Below are positions 1-10,689 of a stretch of DNA of 64,000 nt, piece after piece. The stretch is from positions 33,336,296-33,400,295 of the forward strand of contig JBCFYV010000012.1 in assembly GCA_039000515.1 (NCBI GenBank). The letters run 5' to 3'. The notes beneath the pieces were generated by a model. The model saw only the letters and a program-made list of their open reading frames with translations. It was not told the DNA's origin and made no database searches. A program made the translations under genes and the position numbers. The DNA is from Timema cristinae (Eukaryota > Arthropoda > Insecta > Phasmatodea > Timematidae). Within the stretch, counting starts at the first letter, position 1, and the number at the start of each line of letters is the position of its first letter.

Positions 1-120
1 ACTCATGACATGCGTATTGTAATAATTGTGTAGCCATGAAATTGTTGTATTTAAAGGACCTATTAGGGTTTGTAACTTGTACAATAGATACATGTTTGTA
101 AATATATTAGATGGTTTAGT

Positions 121-393
121 GAAACAAATGTTTATTATGTCAAATGTGCTTATTTCAAATGGCATGGCAGACATTATAAACGTGGATATTACATATCTAA
201 TAAACATCCCCCAGATAAACCTAGAAGTAAGGATCAAGGGATTATTGTAAGTTTTGTAAAACGTAAATTATGTGATCAGGAAAAACTCATAATCGTAAAT
301 AGCGATAGTATTTCCTCTGGTGTGGGTGATAGTGATAGACCTTGCAGTAGTGGCGAGTCTACAAAAAAAAATCAAAAAGTCTATGAAAATTAA
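121..393 (+). pseudogene. ATG-less open frame, possible LINE ORF1 tail
   Basis: A frame without a start codon stays open from at least 121 to a TAA at 391-393. It is basic and polar (a KRGYY stretch, then PDKPRSKDQGIIVSFVKRK), ending in a serine-rich tail. The PDKPR...IIVSFVKRK pattern resembles the C-terminal part of LINE ORF1 RNA-binding proteins, where a basic segment precedes an I-V-x-F strand. The resemblance is from memory and weak. An ordinary exon cut by the window edge is the alternative, since the frame may continue to the left of the window. Confidence 0.25.
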
Positions 394-758
394 CAATTAA
401 ACCAATGCCTCCCGGAATTACACTCCATTGCCTCTTAATATCAAGATGTAAAATTAAATGTTGGTACCAATAAGCCTACTGGTATCAATGAACAATTAGT
501 AACAATATGTAATGCACACAAGGAGATGTGAGAAAACTAAATTTTTTATAAGGTAGGTACTATAAAAATAACTATGATTAAAAATTTGTTTGAATTTGAA
601 TTTTCCAAACTATTTAGTAGGTAATAATCCTTATTCCCTTCCGCCTCTATCAAAAATTCAATGTTTTATTTTGAGCGCTATGGTTTTCAGGGACTTTTTT
701 TTTTGAAAATGTTATGTTCTGGGGAAATATTGTAGCTCTGAAAATATTCTGCACCCAT
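394..758. other. Unannotated AT-rich stretch
   Basis: I see no convincing coding frame, repeat or RNA gene here. It separates the open frame at the window edge from the inverted-repeat element starting at 759. Confidence 0.6.
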
Positions 759-1663
759 GGGCCTGGATTCACTAACGGGAGCAAATCTGCTCTGGCGCAA
801 GTATAGAAATGGCGCAACTTTGTGCCCAAGATGCGCCATTTCCGTATTCACTAAACAAGGCGCAAACTGCTGGCAGGAATAGAGTGACGTCATCATAAAC
901 GTCATCAATTGCTCTCTTTTCGACCAATCCTTGTGAAGAATTTACTTCCAAAGTCAAGGCTACTTTATTTTAAATCTGTTATGTAAACGACAGCATATAC
1001 AAAGATTTTTAAACATTTTTCTCATAAACTAGCTATAAAATTAGAATCGGCCTCTTTTTGGATGTTTTATAAAAACAATATTAGTACATTATTTTGTATT
1101 TATTTATATTATTAGTTTAAAGTTTAAGTTCCATTAATAAAACATTAATGTTTATAGAAACTTTAAAACTTATTTTAAAGTTATACTAACTGCCATATTT
1201 AATGACGAGATGTCTTTGGACTTGGAGGAATACAAACCTCTTTGGATTTAGAAGAAGATTACACAGTTCGTAGTTTTGTTTTGTAATACTGCAAGAAATG
1301 CCATTGCATTGTTTGAATGTAAAAATCCAACAATAAAAGGTACGTAATTGTTTTGTTACCACTGTCTAAATTGAAACAAATTTTGTGCTTGACATACGTT
1401 TTGTTATTATAATTAATTCATTATTAATTGGAGTACAGTTATGTAACTAATTGTATTTTAAGCCAATACAATAATATGCCGCCATTTAAATTTATTGAAG
1501 TGACAGTCATGTTTAATAGTTGCGGCTACTCTTGAGTGGTGGTAAATAAAAGGTGCAACTTTGCTCTCAAATTGCGCCTGCTCCTTTTAGTGAATAGGAA
1601 TTTGGAACATATTTCAAACTTACGCTGGCGCAACTATTTGCTCCCGTTAGTGAATCCAGGCCC
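759..1663. mobile_element. Non-autonomous DNA transposon (MITE) with perfect 28-bp TIRs
   Basis: The left end (759-786) begins GGGCCTGGATTCACTAAC and is the exact reverse complement of 1,636-1,663. Beyond the first 28 bp the inverted match continues imperfectly through a TGGCGCAA motif. Further in, a second, weaker inverted pair lies near 810-850 and 1,550-1,600, with GCGCAACTTTG-type motifs and TAGTGAAT/ATTCACTA. The 905-bp element has no long frame, so it must have been mobilised in trans. I see no clear target-site duplication, so the superfamily is undetermined. Confidence 0.8.
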
Positions 1664-1935
1664 TGGTTTTGTGATGAGCTCGACTGCTGGGAACGGGGAG
1701 ATCGAGGTTTGAATCTCATTCAGGTAAACTGGGGGTGGTTTTCCCCTCTCCCACCACACAAATGCGGGTTCACTTCCTATAAATTCAACGTTCCCGATTC
1801 CTAACCCATTAGCATAATTAGTACTTAAGCGTACAGCCCTAACGGGTAGTAGATTTAAAAATTTAAATCCCCTTATAATATTAAATGGATTTGTATTATA
1901 ATGATATTTGATTCTTATACAATGTGAATTATCTA
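1664..1935 (+). repeat. tRNA-derived SINE
   Basis: A polymerase III box B-like motif (GGTTTGAATCTC, about 1,706-1,717) follows a degenerate box A region around 1,670-1,690. The body (a GGGGTGGTTTTCCCCTCTCCCACC-type stretch, then TAACCCATTAGCATAATTAG) recurs in recognisable form near 56,080-56,220, which supports a dispersed SINE over a single tRNA relic. It abuts the MITE ending at 1,663. Confidence 0.55.
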
Positions 1936-2079
1936 GAATTTTTAACAAATACTTAAAAAAAGATACTTTACACTACTTGAATGAAGGTGTGTGTGATGAG
2001 TGAAACTGTGATTGTTTTTCTAAACATTTTTCACGGTTTGGTTCCAACCAGGACGAGGTGACTCGAAAGTGAAGATAAA

Positions 2080-4720
2080 TGACCATTTGTCAGTCTGTTC
2101 TAACCCTATTTTTTCAAAGTTTCACGGGAGAAAACACTTGCTCACATATATAGGACGATGCAATAATGGCGATAACCTTCTGGACATTAGGTATCAAATT
2201 TGGGAAAGTCGATTTTGATAATGACTTGGAGAACTCAAGTTTTGGGACATTGAGAAACAATGGCTTCAATTTTGTGTTACATCCTAAATCAATTAATTAA
2301 ATCTGAATGTCTGATTTCACTGTTTTGCAATCCACATTATATGGCATATTGAAAATATCAAAGTCTTTTCCAATACTTTGAAGTTTTGAAACCTTCGTTC
2401 AAATTCACCATGAAGTTGTCTCACACTGGTCTCATAGCTTTTTAAGTTTGTCTTCCATCACTGGAGCAATTGATTTCAAGTTCAGGAAGAGGGATAAGTC
2501 ATTATTTTCTAGCTGATTAGCAAAAGTACAAGTTGTATTTTAAGACCTTTCAGGTGACCCATGATTTCATCGAGAAATTGATTTCTTCCTTGTTACTTCA
2601 CATTTAAGCACCATTCAGACTGAAAGGACTGTGCGCAGGGTGTGTCATGTTGCTACCATTCACACTGATAGGAACATGCTGGCACTGTACTTTTAGCACT
2701 ACTATTTTGCTCATCGGCAATTGTACACATGGATCAAACAGAGGAAGGTGTGATTGATGCACGTGGTCTTAATATTTTTTCACTTTAAAAAAAGAGGAGA
2801 AACTGAAGAAAATACTGGGTTTATAATTTGTTTAGAGAAAGAGAAGAAGGAGAATTCCACAATATATTTGGGTGACAGAAGAGATGACCATAAACAATTT
2901 CACAAATATTTTAGAATGAGTGTCTTTAAGTTTGAAAACTTAAAAACATCTTGCATTCAGTTTTTCAGCTATCTACTTCCAAATATTTTCTTTGGTGAAA
3001 TTATTATCATAATTTTTATGCTGCAAATTATATAAGCATTCATACTCTTGAACCAAAATTATTAAGTTTTCTTCGTCCATAGTTTTGGCTTATTGCACAC
3101 AGTTGTGTTAACAATGTTGGAATGTTCCGCAGCCACTGTCAGATTGTGGATAAGAACCTTTGTGAAGGTTCGCCACTTGCCGGAAGAAGCTGAAGTAGGT
3201 GAAATGACACTATGACGACATTAAGGCGACATCATCTACATTCACATTGATAGGACTGTGTTTATAACCTGTTGGACTGTGACCTTGGGAAATCACTTTT
3301 GAAACGATCCAAGATGACACAGTCACAGCACGGCCTGAGCACGGTCCTATGAGTGTGAATCAAAAACGGTCTTACAAGGTACCTCCTGTTCGAGATTGTT
3401 GGCAGCACGGTCTGCACACAGTCCTATCAGTGTGAATCAAACTTAAATTTGTTCATGTGGCAAAGAAGATCTGTGAAAAACACAAAGTCTGAAAGCCATG
3501 TGGTATCTTCCAATATTTCACATTCTTCAAAGCTCTATTTTTCACGCATGAACGAGACTATTTCCTCTTTCAACTGCCAGACTCACTCGAATATGCATCC
3601 TGTGCTGAGCCACCTTATTTTCATGTAGTAGAGTTCATCAGAGTATTCAGCTTTCACTGAGTCAAAAATTCTTGGAACCGTCTGTGAGCAAGCCCTCAAG
3701 ATCGAATAGTATTAATAATCAATGACATCAAGCGCATGTTTCATATCTAGGGCAGATTTACACAGAGCATTTTGATGCATGATACATACAGCATTGTTTT
3801 TAGGAAATTCTTGGTTAAAGACGCCAAACAAACCCAGATTTCTTCCCTGTCATATTTGGTGCTCCATTAGTTGTAACACTGCATATACTGCTAATAGGTA
3901 CTTTTAAAGTCGAGAGACCTTGCTGAAATTCACAAAAAAATGTCTGACCCTGATGTAGTTCCCTTGAATGATTGCATGCAAGCCAGTTCTTCAATAATAG
4001 AAAGGTTTTCGTTGACCCTTCTTATAAATACTAGTTGCCGAGCAGTATCAGTGCTTTCTTCAGTAGTAATAAAACAACATTTAAACTGTTCAATTCTTGA
4101 TTGTAGCTTTGATGATAGGTCTTTTTTTATAGTTACGATTCAAGTAGTAATTGTTTTTCGAGACAAACTAGCAGACTCAAAATCTTTTTTCTTGTTAGGA
4201 CACAAAATATCACATACACTGAGCATGCACTCTTTCATGAACTCCCCATCAAAGAGAGCTTTTACCAAAACATAAAGTCCAATTTTTATTGAAATTTTCA
4301 CTTTTTTATTATTATAACATTTATTGTTTTCAAAACTTTGCTTGTCAAAAGTGACAGCTGCTAAACATATGGTCTTTCAAATCATATGTTTTGGTGTAGG
4401 GATACATTTTGAAATCTAGTAATTTTTACAGAAATTTTCTACTGTTCTTCCTACCGAAATCAGACTGTAGTTTGCATGTGTAGCTGCTTTTTGAGATTTT
4501 ATTAAAACATAATAATCTGAGTTGACAGTTTTATTATATCTGATCTGCTCTTTGTTTACTTTCAACTTTGGCCATGGCATCATAACAGATTTTGTCATGC
4601 TTATTAGAGGTGAAGTGTCGAGAAATGTTAAATACTATGTAGATTGTCACTGTTTCATTACAAATAAGACACAATGGCATATCTTTAAAATTTATGAAAA
4701 AGTATTTCCAAATCCACTTA
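2080..4720 (-). pseudogene. hAT transposase remnant, split by a later insertion
   Basis: Reading the minus strand from about 4,720 down, fragments in several frames follow the order of a hAT transposase of the type also found domesticated in GTF2IRD2/EPM2AIP1-like genes. An N-terminal segment near 4,416-4,700 comes first. DGEFMKECMLSVCDILCP follows, then the E-S-T-D-T-A motif near 4,045, SFKGTTSG, and VTTNGAPNMTGKKSG near 3,800-3,880. After the 2,604-3,446 insertion the C-terminal part resumes: LHGEFERRFQNFK near 2,390, then the dimerisation-type motif SSYICEQVFSPVKL near 2,130-2,180. There are several stops and frameshifts. The family match is from memory of its conserved motifs. Terminal inverted repeats were not found. 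It cannot encode an active protein. Confidence 0.75.
2608..3442 (+). mobile_element. PIF/Harbinger-like element inserted in the hAT remnant
   Basis: Inverted termini share ATTCA-ACTGA-AGGACTGTG (2,613-2,633 and the complement at 3,415-3,437). The element is flanked on both sides by TTAA (2,604-2,607 and 3,443-3,446), compatible with the TWA target preference of PIF/Harbinger. Additional copies of the TCACACTGATAGGA motif occur inside, near 2,660 and 3,240. The plus-strand frame 2,754-3,035 includes FHKYFRMSVFKFENLK, which matches the HKYFRM-x(5)-F-x-x-L pattern found upstream of the nuclease domain in Harbinger transposases. The catalytic DDE domain is missing. It is an internally deleted, non-autonomous copy of 835 bp. 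Confidence 0.75.
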
Positions 4721-5239
4721 TCTTTTAAAACACAGCACTCTGAATCAATGTTACGTTTTTAGTAGCCATCTTGACAATCCAGAAACGTTTCACAAACACA
4801 CACAGTAAACATGCTATGCGACATTCGGGTGGTCCCCCTGAACCAAGGCCCACCGAATATTAGCGGCCAAGACAGCATAATCAGTTGCCCCGGCACAGGT
4901 AGGTCACGTGCCAGAAAGGAGTAGTGGTCATACCCCTCCACAAAGTGCAGCAAAACAAACTAACTCAAAAACCATACACAAAGTCAGAAACTTTCTTGGG
5001 AGTGAAAAAATGTATATAAAAATGTTGTACCTTAACATAGTTTACAAGTATTTAAGAATGTTGTATACATTTATTAGAAATGAGAACTTAAAATTGAGAA
5101 TCATAGGATAGAATAACCTATGCAATATAAATAGCCAAGATTGTTTAGATTTTGTTTTCACATTTGAGAACGTCAAAACTAAAAGACACCTCACCACCTC
5201 TTAATCCTACATTTGTAATTTAAATTATTTCATATTATT

Positions 5240-6063
5240 GTGTTTTACCTTCAAACTTTTTCCATCATCTCTCTCTCCCTCCCACTCATAACCCATGAAC
5301 CATTCGGGCAGCTCTCCTCTCCCCTCCTTCCACTTACTCAGCATTCACAAACCATCCAGGCAGCTTTCTCCTCCCACCCTCTCAGCACCCATGAACTATT
5401 TAGTCAGCTCTCCCCTCTTCCTCGTATCTACGGCCCAACTCCTTCTAGGATCCCATAAATGAGACCCAACCCCCATTCACCATATGGAAGCACCAAGGTA
5501 GTAAGGGGGGTAAAGACGCCTACGCGCCGCAAGCTACGCTACCTACCTAAACCTCTGGGGGCACTGAAATCATGTCAACCGCAGCTCAGCATCCCGCCCT
5601 CTCACCCTTTCTATAGATGCTCCACCCACGCCATCCTTCCCCTACAAACAATCGTGCACCACATTTCCTCCAACCATGCCAGGAGGTAGACTACTCCAAG
5701 CTTCTCAATATGGACCCATGAAGAGCCCACAGCAGGTTCCTCAACGACTCCAAGCTACAACCCGAACTTTTGGCGCTGGATTTAAACACTTCTCTCCCTC
5801 CTACCCCTTCTCTCGCTCCAATAAAACCCTCATGCCCCCACTAGTAACACTATAAACTTCACCAGCAGACACCCCTTCCCCAAATTGCATCGCCCCCTTT
5901 CCCCTTCATGTATTCAACCACATATTCAACTCCTCTCCCCCTCTACTCCATCCACCCACACCTCTCCATTCTCTCCTCCCTTCAAGGACCCCAAAAATCC
6001 TATCTGCTCAAGTTCAAGTTGAACTACAAACTACGAGAGACAAAGTTGGCGCCCAACGTGGGG
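5240..6063 (+). mobile_element. LTR retrotransposon fragment: LTR-like region plus tRNA-Lys primer binding site
   Basis: TGGCGCCCAACGTGGGG at 6,047-6,063 is the 17-nt complement of the 3' end of animal tRNA-Lys(CTT), the usual primer binding site placed just inside a 5' LTR. The preceding sequence is CT-rich, carries AATAAA at 5,820-5,825 and ends near CGAGAGACA, which could be the LTR border. No gag or pol frame follows, and I found no matching second LTR, so this is a truncated copy. The 5' boundary is a guess. Short frames across 5,240-5,689 are low-complexity and not believed to be genes. Confidence 0.6.
5290..5435 (+). repeat. Three imperfect ~45-50 bp tandem units
   Basis: Units of the form ACCCATGAAC(T/C)ATT...CAGCTCTCC followed by a C/T-rich spacer occur three times inside the LTR-like region, at about 5,290, 5,345 and 5,390. 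Confidence 0.6.
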
Positions 6064-6564
6064 ACAGTCTAAACAAACAACGAGCAACAACCAACAGACA
6101 ATAATAAATCGACAAGATACATCTTGTTCAGATTGAGAACTATTTATGTACTATCCACAGCCAGCGGTGTCAAGGCCAAGTGATTGTGGTGAGAGGGAAG
6201 AGGATAGATGTCAGAGTGAGGAGCACAGGTGTCAGTTTTACAACCCATAGCATAGATGAGATGAATAAATGTTGGCAGGCAGTCCCTTACTATTAACGGT
6301 TACTCTTAACCAAACGTTAACATTCCAATTTCCTGGATGGTTTAAATATATTTTAATTTCTGGTCACTGGTCACTAAACTATTAAATAGAAATAAAAACA
6401 AACAAGTGCAAAATGATTTTTTTTTCTTGTTTTCCAATTTTTTTTTATCGATCTTTGGAATCATTTCATGGGCTGCATTGAACCTGTCTACGAGTTACAT
6501 CTGGCCCACAGGCCATACTTTGCCCATCAATGGGCTAAATGCTCAAGTGGAGACTCGGAAAGTG

Positions 6565-6895
6565 GAGGCCCCTGAAATGAAGTTTATGAGGAGCATGTTA
6601 ACTGTCATGAGGGAAAACAGGATAAAGAATGAAGTTATTCGGGGAAAGAGTGAACGTACAGGAAGTATGAAATTGTAGAGAAGAGCATACCAAAGAGAAT
6701 GATGGAGATAAAGTATGTAGGGAAGACTGCCAAGGAGACCAATAAGGAGATGAGAGGCGCAGTTAAGAGAAAGTGTGAAATTAGAGGAGAACGAATTGAA
6801 ACAATTAAAGGAGGGAAAATGGTGAAAGGATAGACGAAGACTGAGGCATTTTACTAAAGTGACCCGGCCACATGTTGGATACAAGTGATGATGAC
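6565..6895 (+). pseudogene. LINE reverse-transcriptase 3' end fragment
   Basis: The plus-strand frame reads RENRIKNEVIRGKSERTGS and, after frameshifts, IPKRMMEIK, GRLPRRPIRR and an RRLRHFTKV-like tail. The order ENRIKNEVIR, then PKRMMEI, then G-R-x-P-R-x-P-x-R-R is the usual C-terminal end of RTE/Jockey-type LINE ORF2 proteins, downstream of the polymerase. The rest of the element is absent, consistent with the 5' truncation typical of LINE copies. At least two frameshifts and stops are present. Confidence 0.5.
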
Positions 6896-8160
6896 TGTTA
6901 GTAGTTAGAGAACATAATTTCAAGTGTAATTTTGTTAAACTAATTAGGCCTATTATGGTCAGCATAGCTTTCAATGTTTACAATTTGTATCTAATATAGG
7001 CCTAGCCTTAGTTTTTATATATCACTTAAATGTCAAAATATAATAAAGTGTGAGGGTGGTTTATAATAGTAAGATAACTAGATACTCATTAACATTGTAA
7101 GAAACATATCTAAAACAATGCAAATCAATAGCTTTGTTTTTTAATCTACTAACATTTCAAATCGGTATTTCCCTTTCTTGTAAAGCCATTGTATTATATC
7201 TTGATATATATTGATTACTATTTCTATTATTATTTTTGTCATTACCTGGAAGCTTGGGGTCTATTTTTAACTTAAATATTAGGCAAAGTAGGGGAAATTA
7301 AGTACGAGGGATTTGTACTTCCTTGAGAAGTATACAAGTATTTTATTTTGTGGACGCAACTTTCCAATTAGACAAAGAGTGAACAAAACATTGTAAGTCA
7401 AGTTATGGGTTTTTCTTAACTCGTGAATTTAAGATTAAGTGTTTTGGGAGAAGAGGGAACCAGCCTCCTGTGGTCTTCCTTTTAAATAATGTTATGAGGG
7501 AAGATTATTTATTTATATTTTATTTTTGTTGTTTATGTGTAAAGGAGTCATTTATCCAGTGAGATTTCGAGCACAATAAATAGGAAAGCCTTGTGGCAGA
7601 GCTTTGTCCCATTTATACTATGCCCATTTGTTTAGTTGATCTAAAATACATATTATCACATCGATTTATTTTTCATTCCTATCTAAATAAATCAGCTGTA
7701 ATTATTCCTGATTTTCCACTACCAACACGTGATAACACTCCATTGACTAAGATAAGAGTGCTCTACTGCCATAAATGTCTAAGTTAACCAAAGATTTTAA
7801 GGACTAAGACTAGATTATTTTACTGACAAAGTTTTTAGGGCAAGAGGATTACTAGGCACAAAATGTTGCAATAACATAGGATCAAATAGCAGCAAATATT
7901 GTGCATGGTGGGCGATTTATTGTGTGTTTATTTAACACCTTGTTGCAAATTGTGGATAAGCCCCAACTTAGGAATCATTATAACATAATTTTTTTTTTGC
8001 CATATGGCACATTTGACTGGGAGGGACTTTGGCATCCAGGTTTGGTTGCCTTATGTGTAGACTATTAGCCGTTCTGGTGGCACAGAATGTTGCCCAGGGT
8101 ACACCATAGGAGGTTGTCTAAACACCGTACACCTAATGAGATAGTGTGATGATGGTTATT
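6896..8160. other. Unannotated AT-rich DNA
   Basis: I see no coding frame, tandem array or inverted-repeat element that can be supported. The short frame at 7,593-7,787 has no recognisable motif. Confidence 0.5.
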
Positions 8161-8164
8161 ATGG

Positions 8165-8335
8165 AGTTGTGGAGCCGGGGTGAGTCTTATCTTAACCTAA
8201 CTTAAGCCTAATTTACCAAACCTGGTGACCGTTGGGATCATTCCCCTTAAGGGAAAAATACTCACGGTACCGGCTGTGAATCAAACCCGGGGCCCCTAGG
8301 CTTGTAGCCAGTTTACATACCACGGTTATAAACAT
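8165..8335 (-). repeat. tRNA-derived SINE (minus strand)
   Basis: On the minus strand, TAAACTGGCTACAAGCC (box A-like) is followed by GGGTTTGATTCAC (box B-like, about 8,275-8,290). A conserved-looking body follows: CCGTGAGTATTTTTCCC, then GGGAATGATCCCAACGGTCACC. The spacing of the two boxes fits a tRNA head. Confidence 0.6.
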
Positions 8336-8463
8336 AAAGTCAGGATGCTATAACATACACATACTCCTAATGTTTATAAATGTAAGCGTTAAGTTAAGAT
8401 GTTCCTGCCAGTCAAACATGTTATAAACGAAGTCAACATAATTATTTAGTTCCTATTTCTATA

Positions 8464-8469
8464 TTTATT
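8464..8469 (-). terminator. Poly-A signal of the minus-strand host gene
   Basis: AATAAA on the minus strand, about 63 nt after the stop codon of the terminal exon. This supports 8,532-8,643 as the 3'-terminal coding exon. Confidence 0.55.
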
Positions 8470-8531
8470 GTGCAGACACCATTTACAGTAAAGTTTAAGA
8501 ACATCAATGAGTTGTAGCCTTTGCTTGCATT

Positions 8532-8643
8532 TTATTTTGTAGCTCCACTAAGCTTCCATTGAAAGTATTTGAAACCTTTATTAGCCTCAACGGTGTGTTC
8601 CACTTTTGTGAACAATTTGTTTTCAAAGTGTTCATATAATTCA
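8532..8643 (-). CDS. Terminal exon of an unidentified host gene
   Basis: A strong acceptor (TTTCAACAG) is followed by an open segment starting ELYEHFENKLF and ending FQWKLSGATK before TAA (8,532-8,534). The peptide is soluble and charged. It ends the same gene as the exons at 9,969-10,211, 21,373-21,452 and 27,149-27,240. A nearby AATAAA fits a 3' terminal exon. One detail does not close. The exon needs two codon bases from upstream, whereas the best donor of the previous exon (GTGTGT) leaves one. Either the donor 4 nt further on (GTGGAC) is used, or a small exon between 8,644 and 9,968 was missed. No function is assigned. Confidence 0.55.
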
Positions 8644-8869
8644 CTGTTGAAACATTACATTTATTCTTACAGTTGTGCTTCATTTGATTTATTGCAATAT
8701 GCACATGTCATAATCTTAGATTTTTAATGGTAATTATGTGATGAATATACCGAATAAAAATACTTTTAATAGCTATTGGTGTGTCTGCCACCTTTTATTA
8801 TTTTTTTATAGCATGCTTATTAGTTAAACAATTTGAGAGCTCCATCTAGATACATGTTGACTCCTTGGT

Positions 8870-9342
8870 ATTTTAGAAATGAAAGATTTAAAATTTAAGA
8901 GTTTCTTTCACACAAGCAAGCAATAAAGTAAATCAGCTACAAACAAACAAGTTTTTGAGGGTTAATATGGCATGTCACTTGAAAACCTTTCTGTTTCCCC
9001 CCTACCTGATACCCCTAAAACGCTTTTTTGCTATAATTCTAGTACTTTGACTAATCAGAGCCGTTGGACACTAATAAGAATCAACATATTTTTGATGACA
9101 CAAAAACTATTTAAGACTAGAGTTAAAAGAAATGGAACTCAATAGATTAAGTATGCAGCAATTTTTACCTTGCATATGCTAGGCATGGGTAAAAAATGAT
9201 GGGGTGGGGTTACGCTCAGTGCCAGTCTGTCAAAGTGGGAAATTAAATATATATAATGGAAATAGTATAAATATATATATCATTTGGAATTAAAAGCGTT
9301 GGGAAAATTGTAAGCACTACACTGTGTTTTGCACACATGTTT
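8870..9342. other. Intronic AT-rich DNA
   Basis: Lies in the intron between the last two exons of the minus-strand host gene. I found no clear additional exon in it. Confidence 0.4.
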
Positions 9343-9343
9343 A

Positions 9344-9375
<32 letters not shown>

Positions 9376-9540
9376 GCACTGCGTCTTACTACCTGTTCAG
9401 GTTATACACACGCTAATATGCAATGGTAGGGTGATTGTGAGATGAAATGGAGGACCTACAGTTTAACGTGGAATCCGAACCACGGTGGAGGTCTGGCATT
9501 CTCCACATTCACAAGTTGTGATAAATACACATTATGTATT
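9343..9540 (-). repeat. SINE with (AAT)n tail, copy 1
   Basis: On the minus strand the body reads ...GTGGTTCGGATTCC...GGTCCTCCATTTCATCTC and ...GTAGTAAGACGCAGTGC, then (AAT)n (plus-strand ATT repeats at about 9,346-9,376). The same body occurs at 29,878-30,230 and around the 36,241-39,547 insertion. All copies lie in the same orientation. The tRNA-like 5' part is seen only in the 29.9-30.3 kb copy. Confidence 0.65.
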
Positions 9541-9789
9541 CATTACGTTAAGTTGATCATGGTTTTCTCTGTGTTAGATGAACGTTAAATTACATTATCG
9601 TTGTGATTCTGGTACTAGCAATTTTGATCATAGCTCAAGTCCTACATTTATACTCTCAACATGGAGATGAATTTTGATCTTACTCATGTTCTAAGTTAAA
9701 TGAAAAATTACAGCTCTGATAGCTATTTACCGGTTACAAGTTAACAGTTTGAAATATCCAGTTAAAAAAAAAAAAGATGATATAGCTTT

Positions 9790-9865
9790 AGCAAGAATGA
9801 TTTAGCAAACTAAACCAAAGATCCTGGGTTCATTTCCCGTGCCCAGGTGTCATTTTTCAATTTTC
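9790..9865 (+). repeat. tRNA-like SINE head fragment
   Basis: GGGTTCATTTCCC (about 9,827-9,839) is a box B-like motif next to GATTTAGCAAACTAAACC. It is too degenerate to be a functional tRNA. Confidence 0.35.
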
Positions 9866-9968
9866 AGAAGAATGATAAGATCCAGGTATAATGATAACCA
9901 ACCAGTATAACAAATATCATTACATATGCACCAAAGAGAGTGTACTTAATATATCTTAGTCCACACAC

Positions 9969-10211
9969 CTTTAAATGACTTTGTGACAGCAAGCCTGAGC
10001 ACTTCAGAGGTTATTTTCTTTTCTCCGTCCTGCAGATACATGAGGACATGCGCAACACAGGCATGATCCTCGGGTGGCAAGTTTTTCAGTATATTCTTCA
10101 GGAGATCTGGGTGCTTGACCAGTACACACACATAGTGCATCAACAGAGTAAAGAGGTATACCTCATTCTCCTCTGTGCATAGTCCCGCAACATCACAATA
10201 AGGGTAATTAC
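9969..10211 (-). CDS. Internal exon of the unidentified host gene
   Basis: A 243-nt exon bounded by a good acceptor (TATATTTCCTCACAG) and the donor AAAG|GTGTGT. It encodes about 80 residues, including GLCTEENEVYLFTLLMHYV, NILKNLPPEDHACVAHVLMY and ITSEVLRLAVTKSFK. The composition (alternating hydrophobic and charged positions, one Pro-Pro break) suggests packed alpha helices, perhaps an ARM/HEAT-like fold, but I do not recognise the family. Its 5' phase fits exactly with the 3' end of exon 21,373-21,452 (a codon split A|GT), so these two exons join in frame over an 11.2-kb intron. This is the longest believable coding exon in the window. Confidence 0.7.
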
Positions 10212-10519
10212 CTGTGAGGAAATATACAAATAAGAGGTCAAAGGTTGCATCCAATTAATAGAGAGAAGTAGCACTGTTCATTAGATAGCATTCATTAGAT
10301 TTGAAAAGTGAATATGGTCCATACCAATGTGGAAATTCTAAGTTAATATGTAACTCATTTACTTAGCTATTTAGAGTAACCATATTTAAACTAATAAGGT
10401 CCAAAATTAAATCTTTATCTTTAGATGAAACACAAAATAAAAATTGTATTAATTTTTTACATGCAATGTTTTACTACCAATTTGGGATATTCACGTAGAT
10501 ACAATTCCGGGAGAGAGAT

Positions 10520-10685
10520 GAGAAAGTTGGAATTTAGAGGAAATGCACCTACATGTGTGGAGAGTAGGAAGCAGTTTATAGGAAAAAATCACCAATAAAC
10601 CATGTCATGATTTGAACCAAGACATCTTTGCTGTTGGCAAATCAGACAGACTCAAGCCTAAGTCCATGTGCTCATCCTTGTGGAT
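10520..10685 (-). repeat. tRNA-derived SINE, related to the copy at 29,190-29,430
   Basis: On the minus strand, TTGGTTCAAATCATGACATGG (box B-like) is followed by a body ending near CCTCTAAATTCCAA. The plus-strand end TTGGAATTTAGAGGAAATGCACCT matches TTGAATTTAGAGTAAGAGTACCT near 29,187, which places both in one family. Confidence 0.5.
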
Positions 10686-10689
10686 TATG

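Noticed and set aside
4759..4953. 64-codon minus-strand frame with SWPLIFGGPW
   Set aside because: Superficially like a transposase tail, but no catalytic or flanking motif supports it.
6543..6974. 143-codon minus-strand frame
   Set aside because: It is the antisense of the LINE fragment, which has the recognisable motifs on the plus strand.
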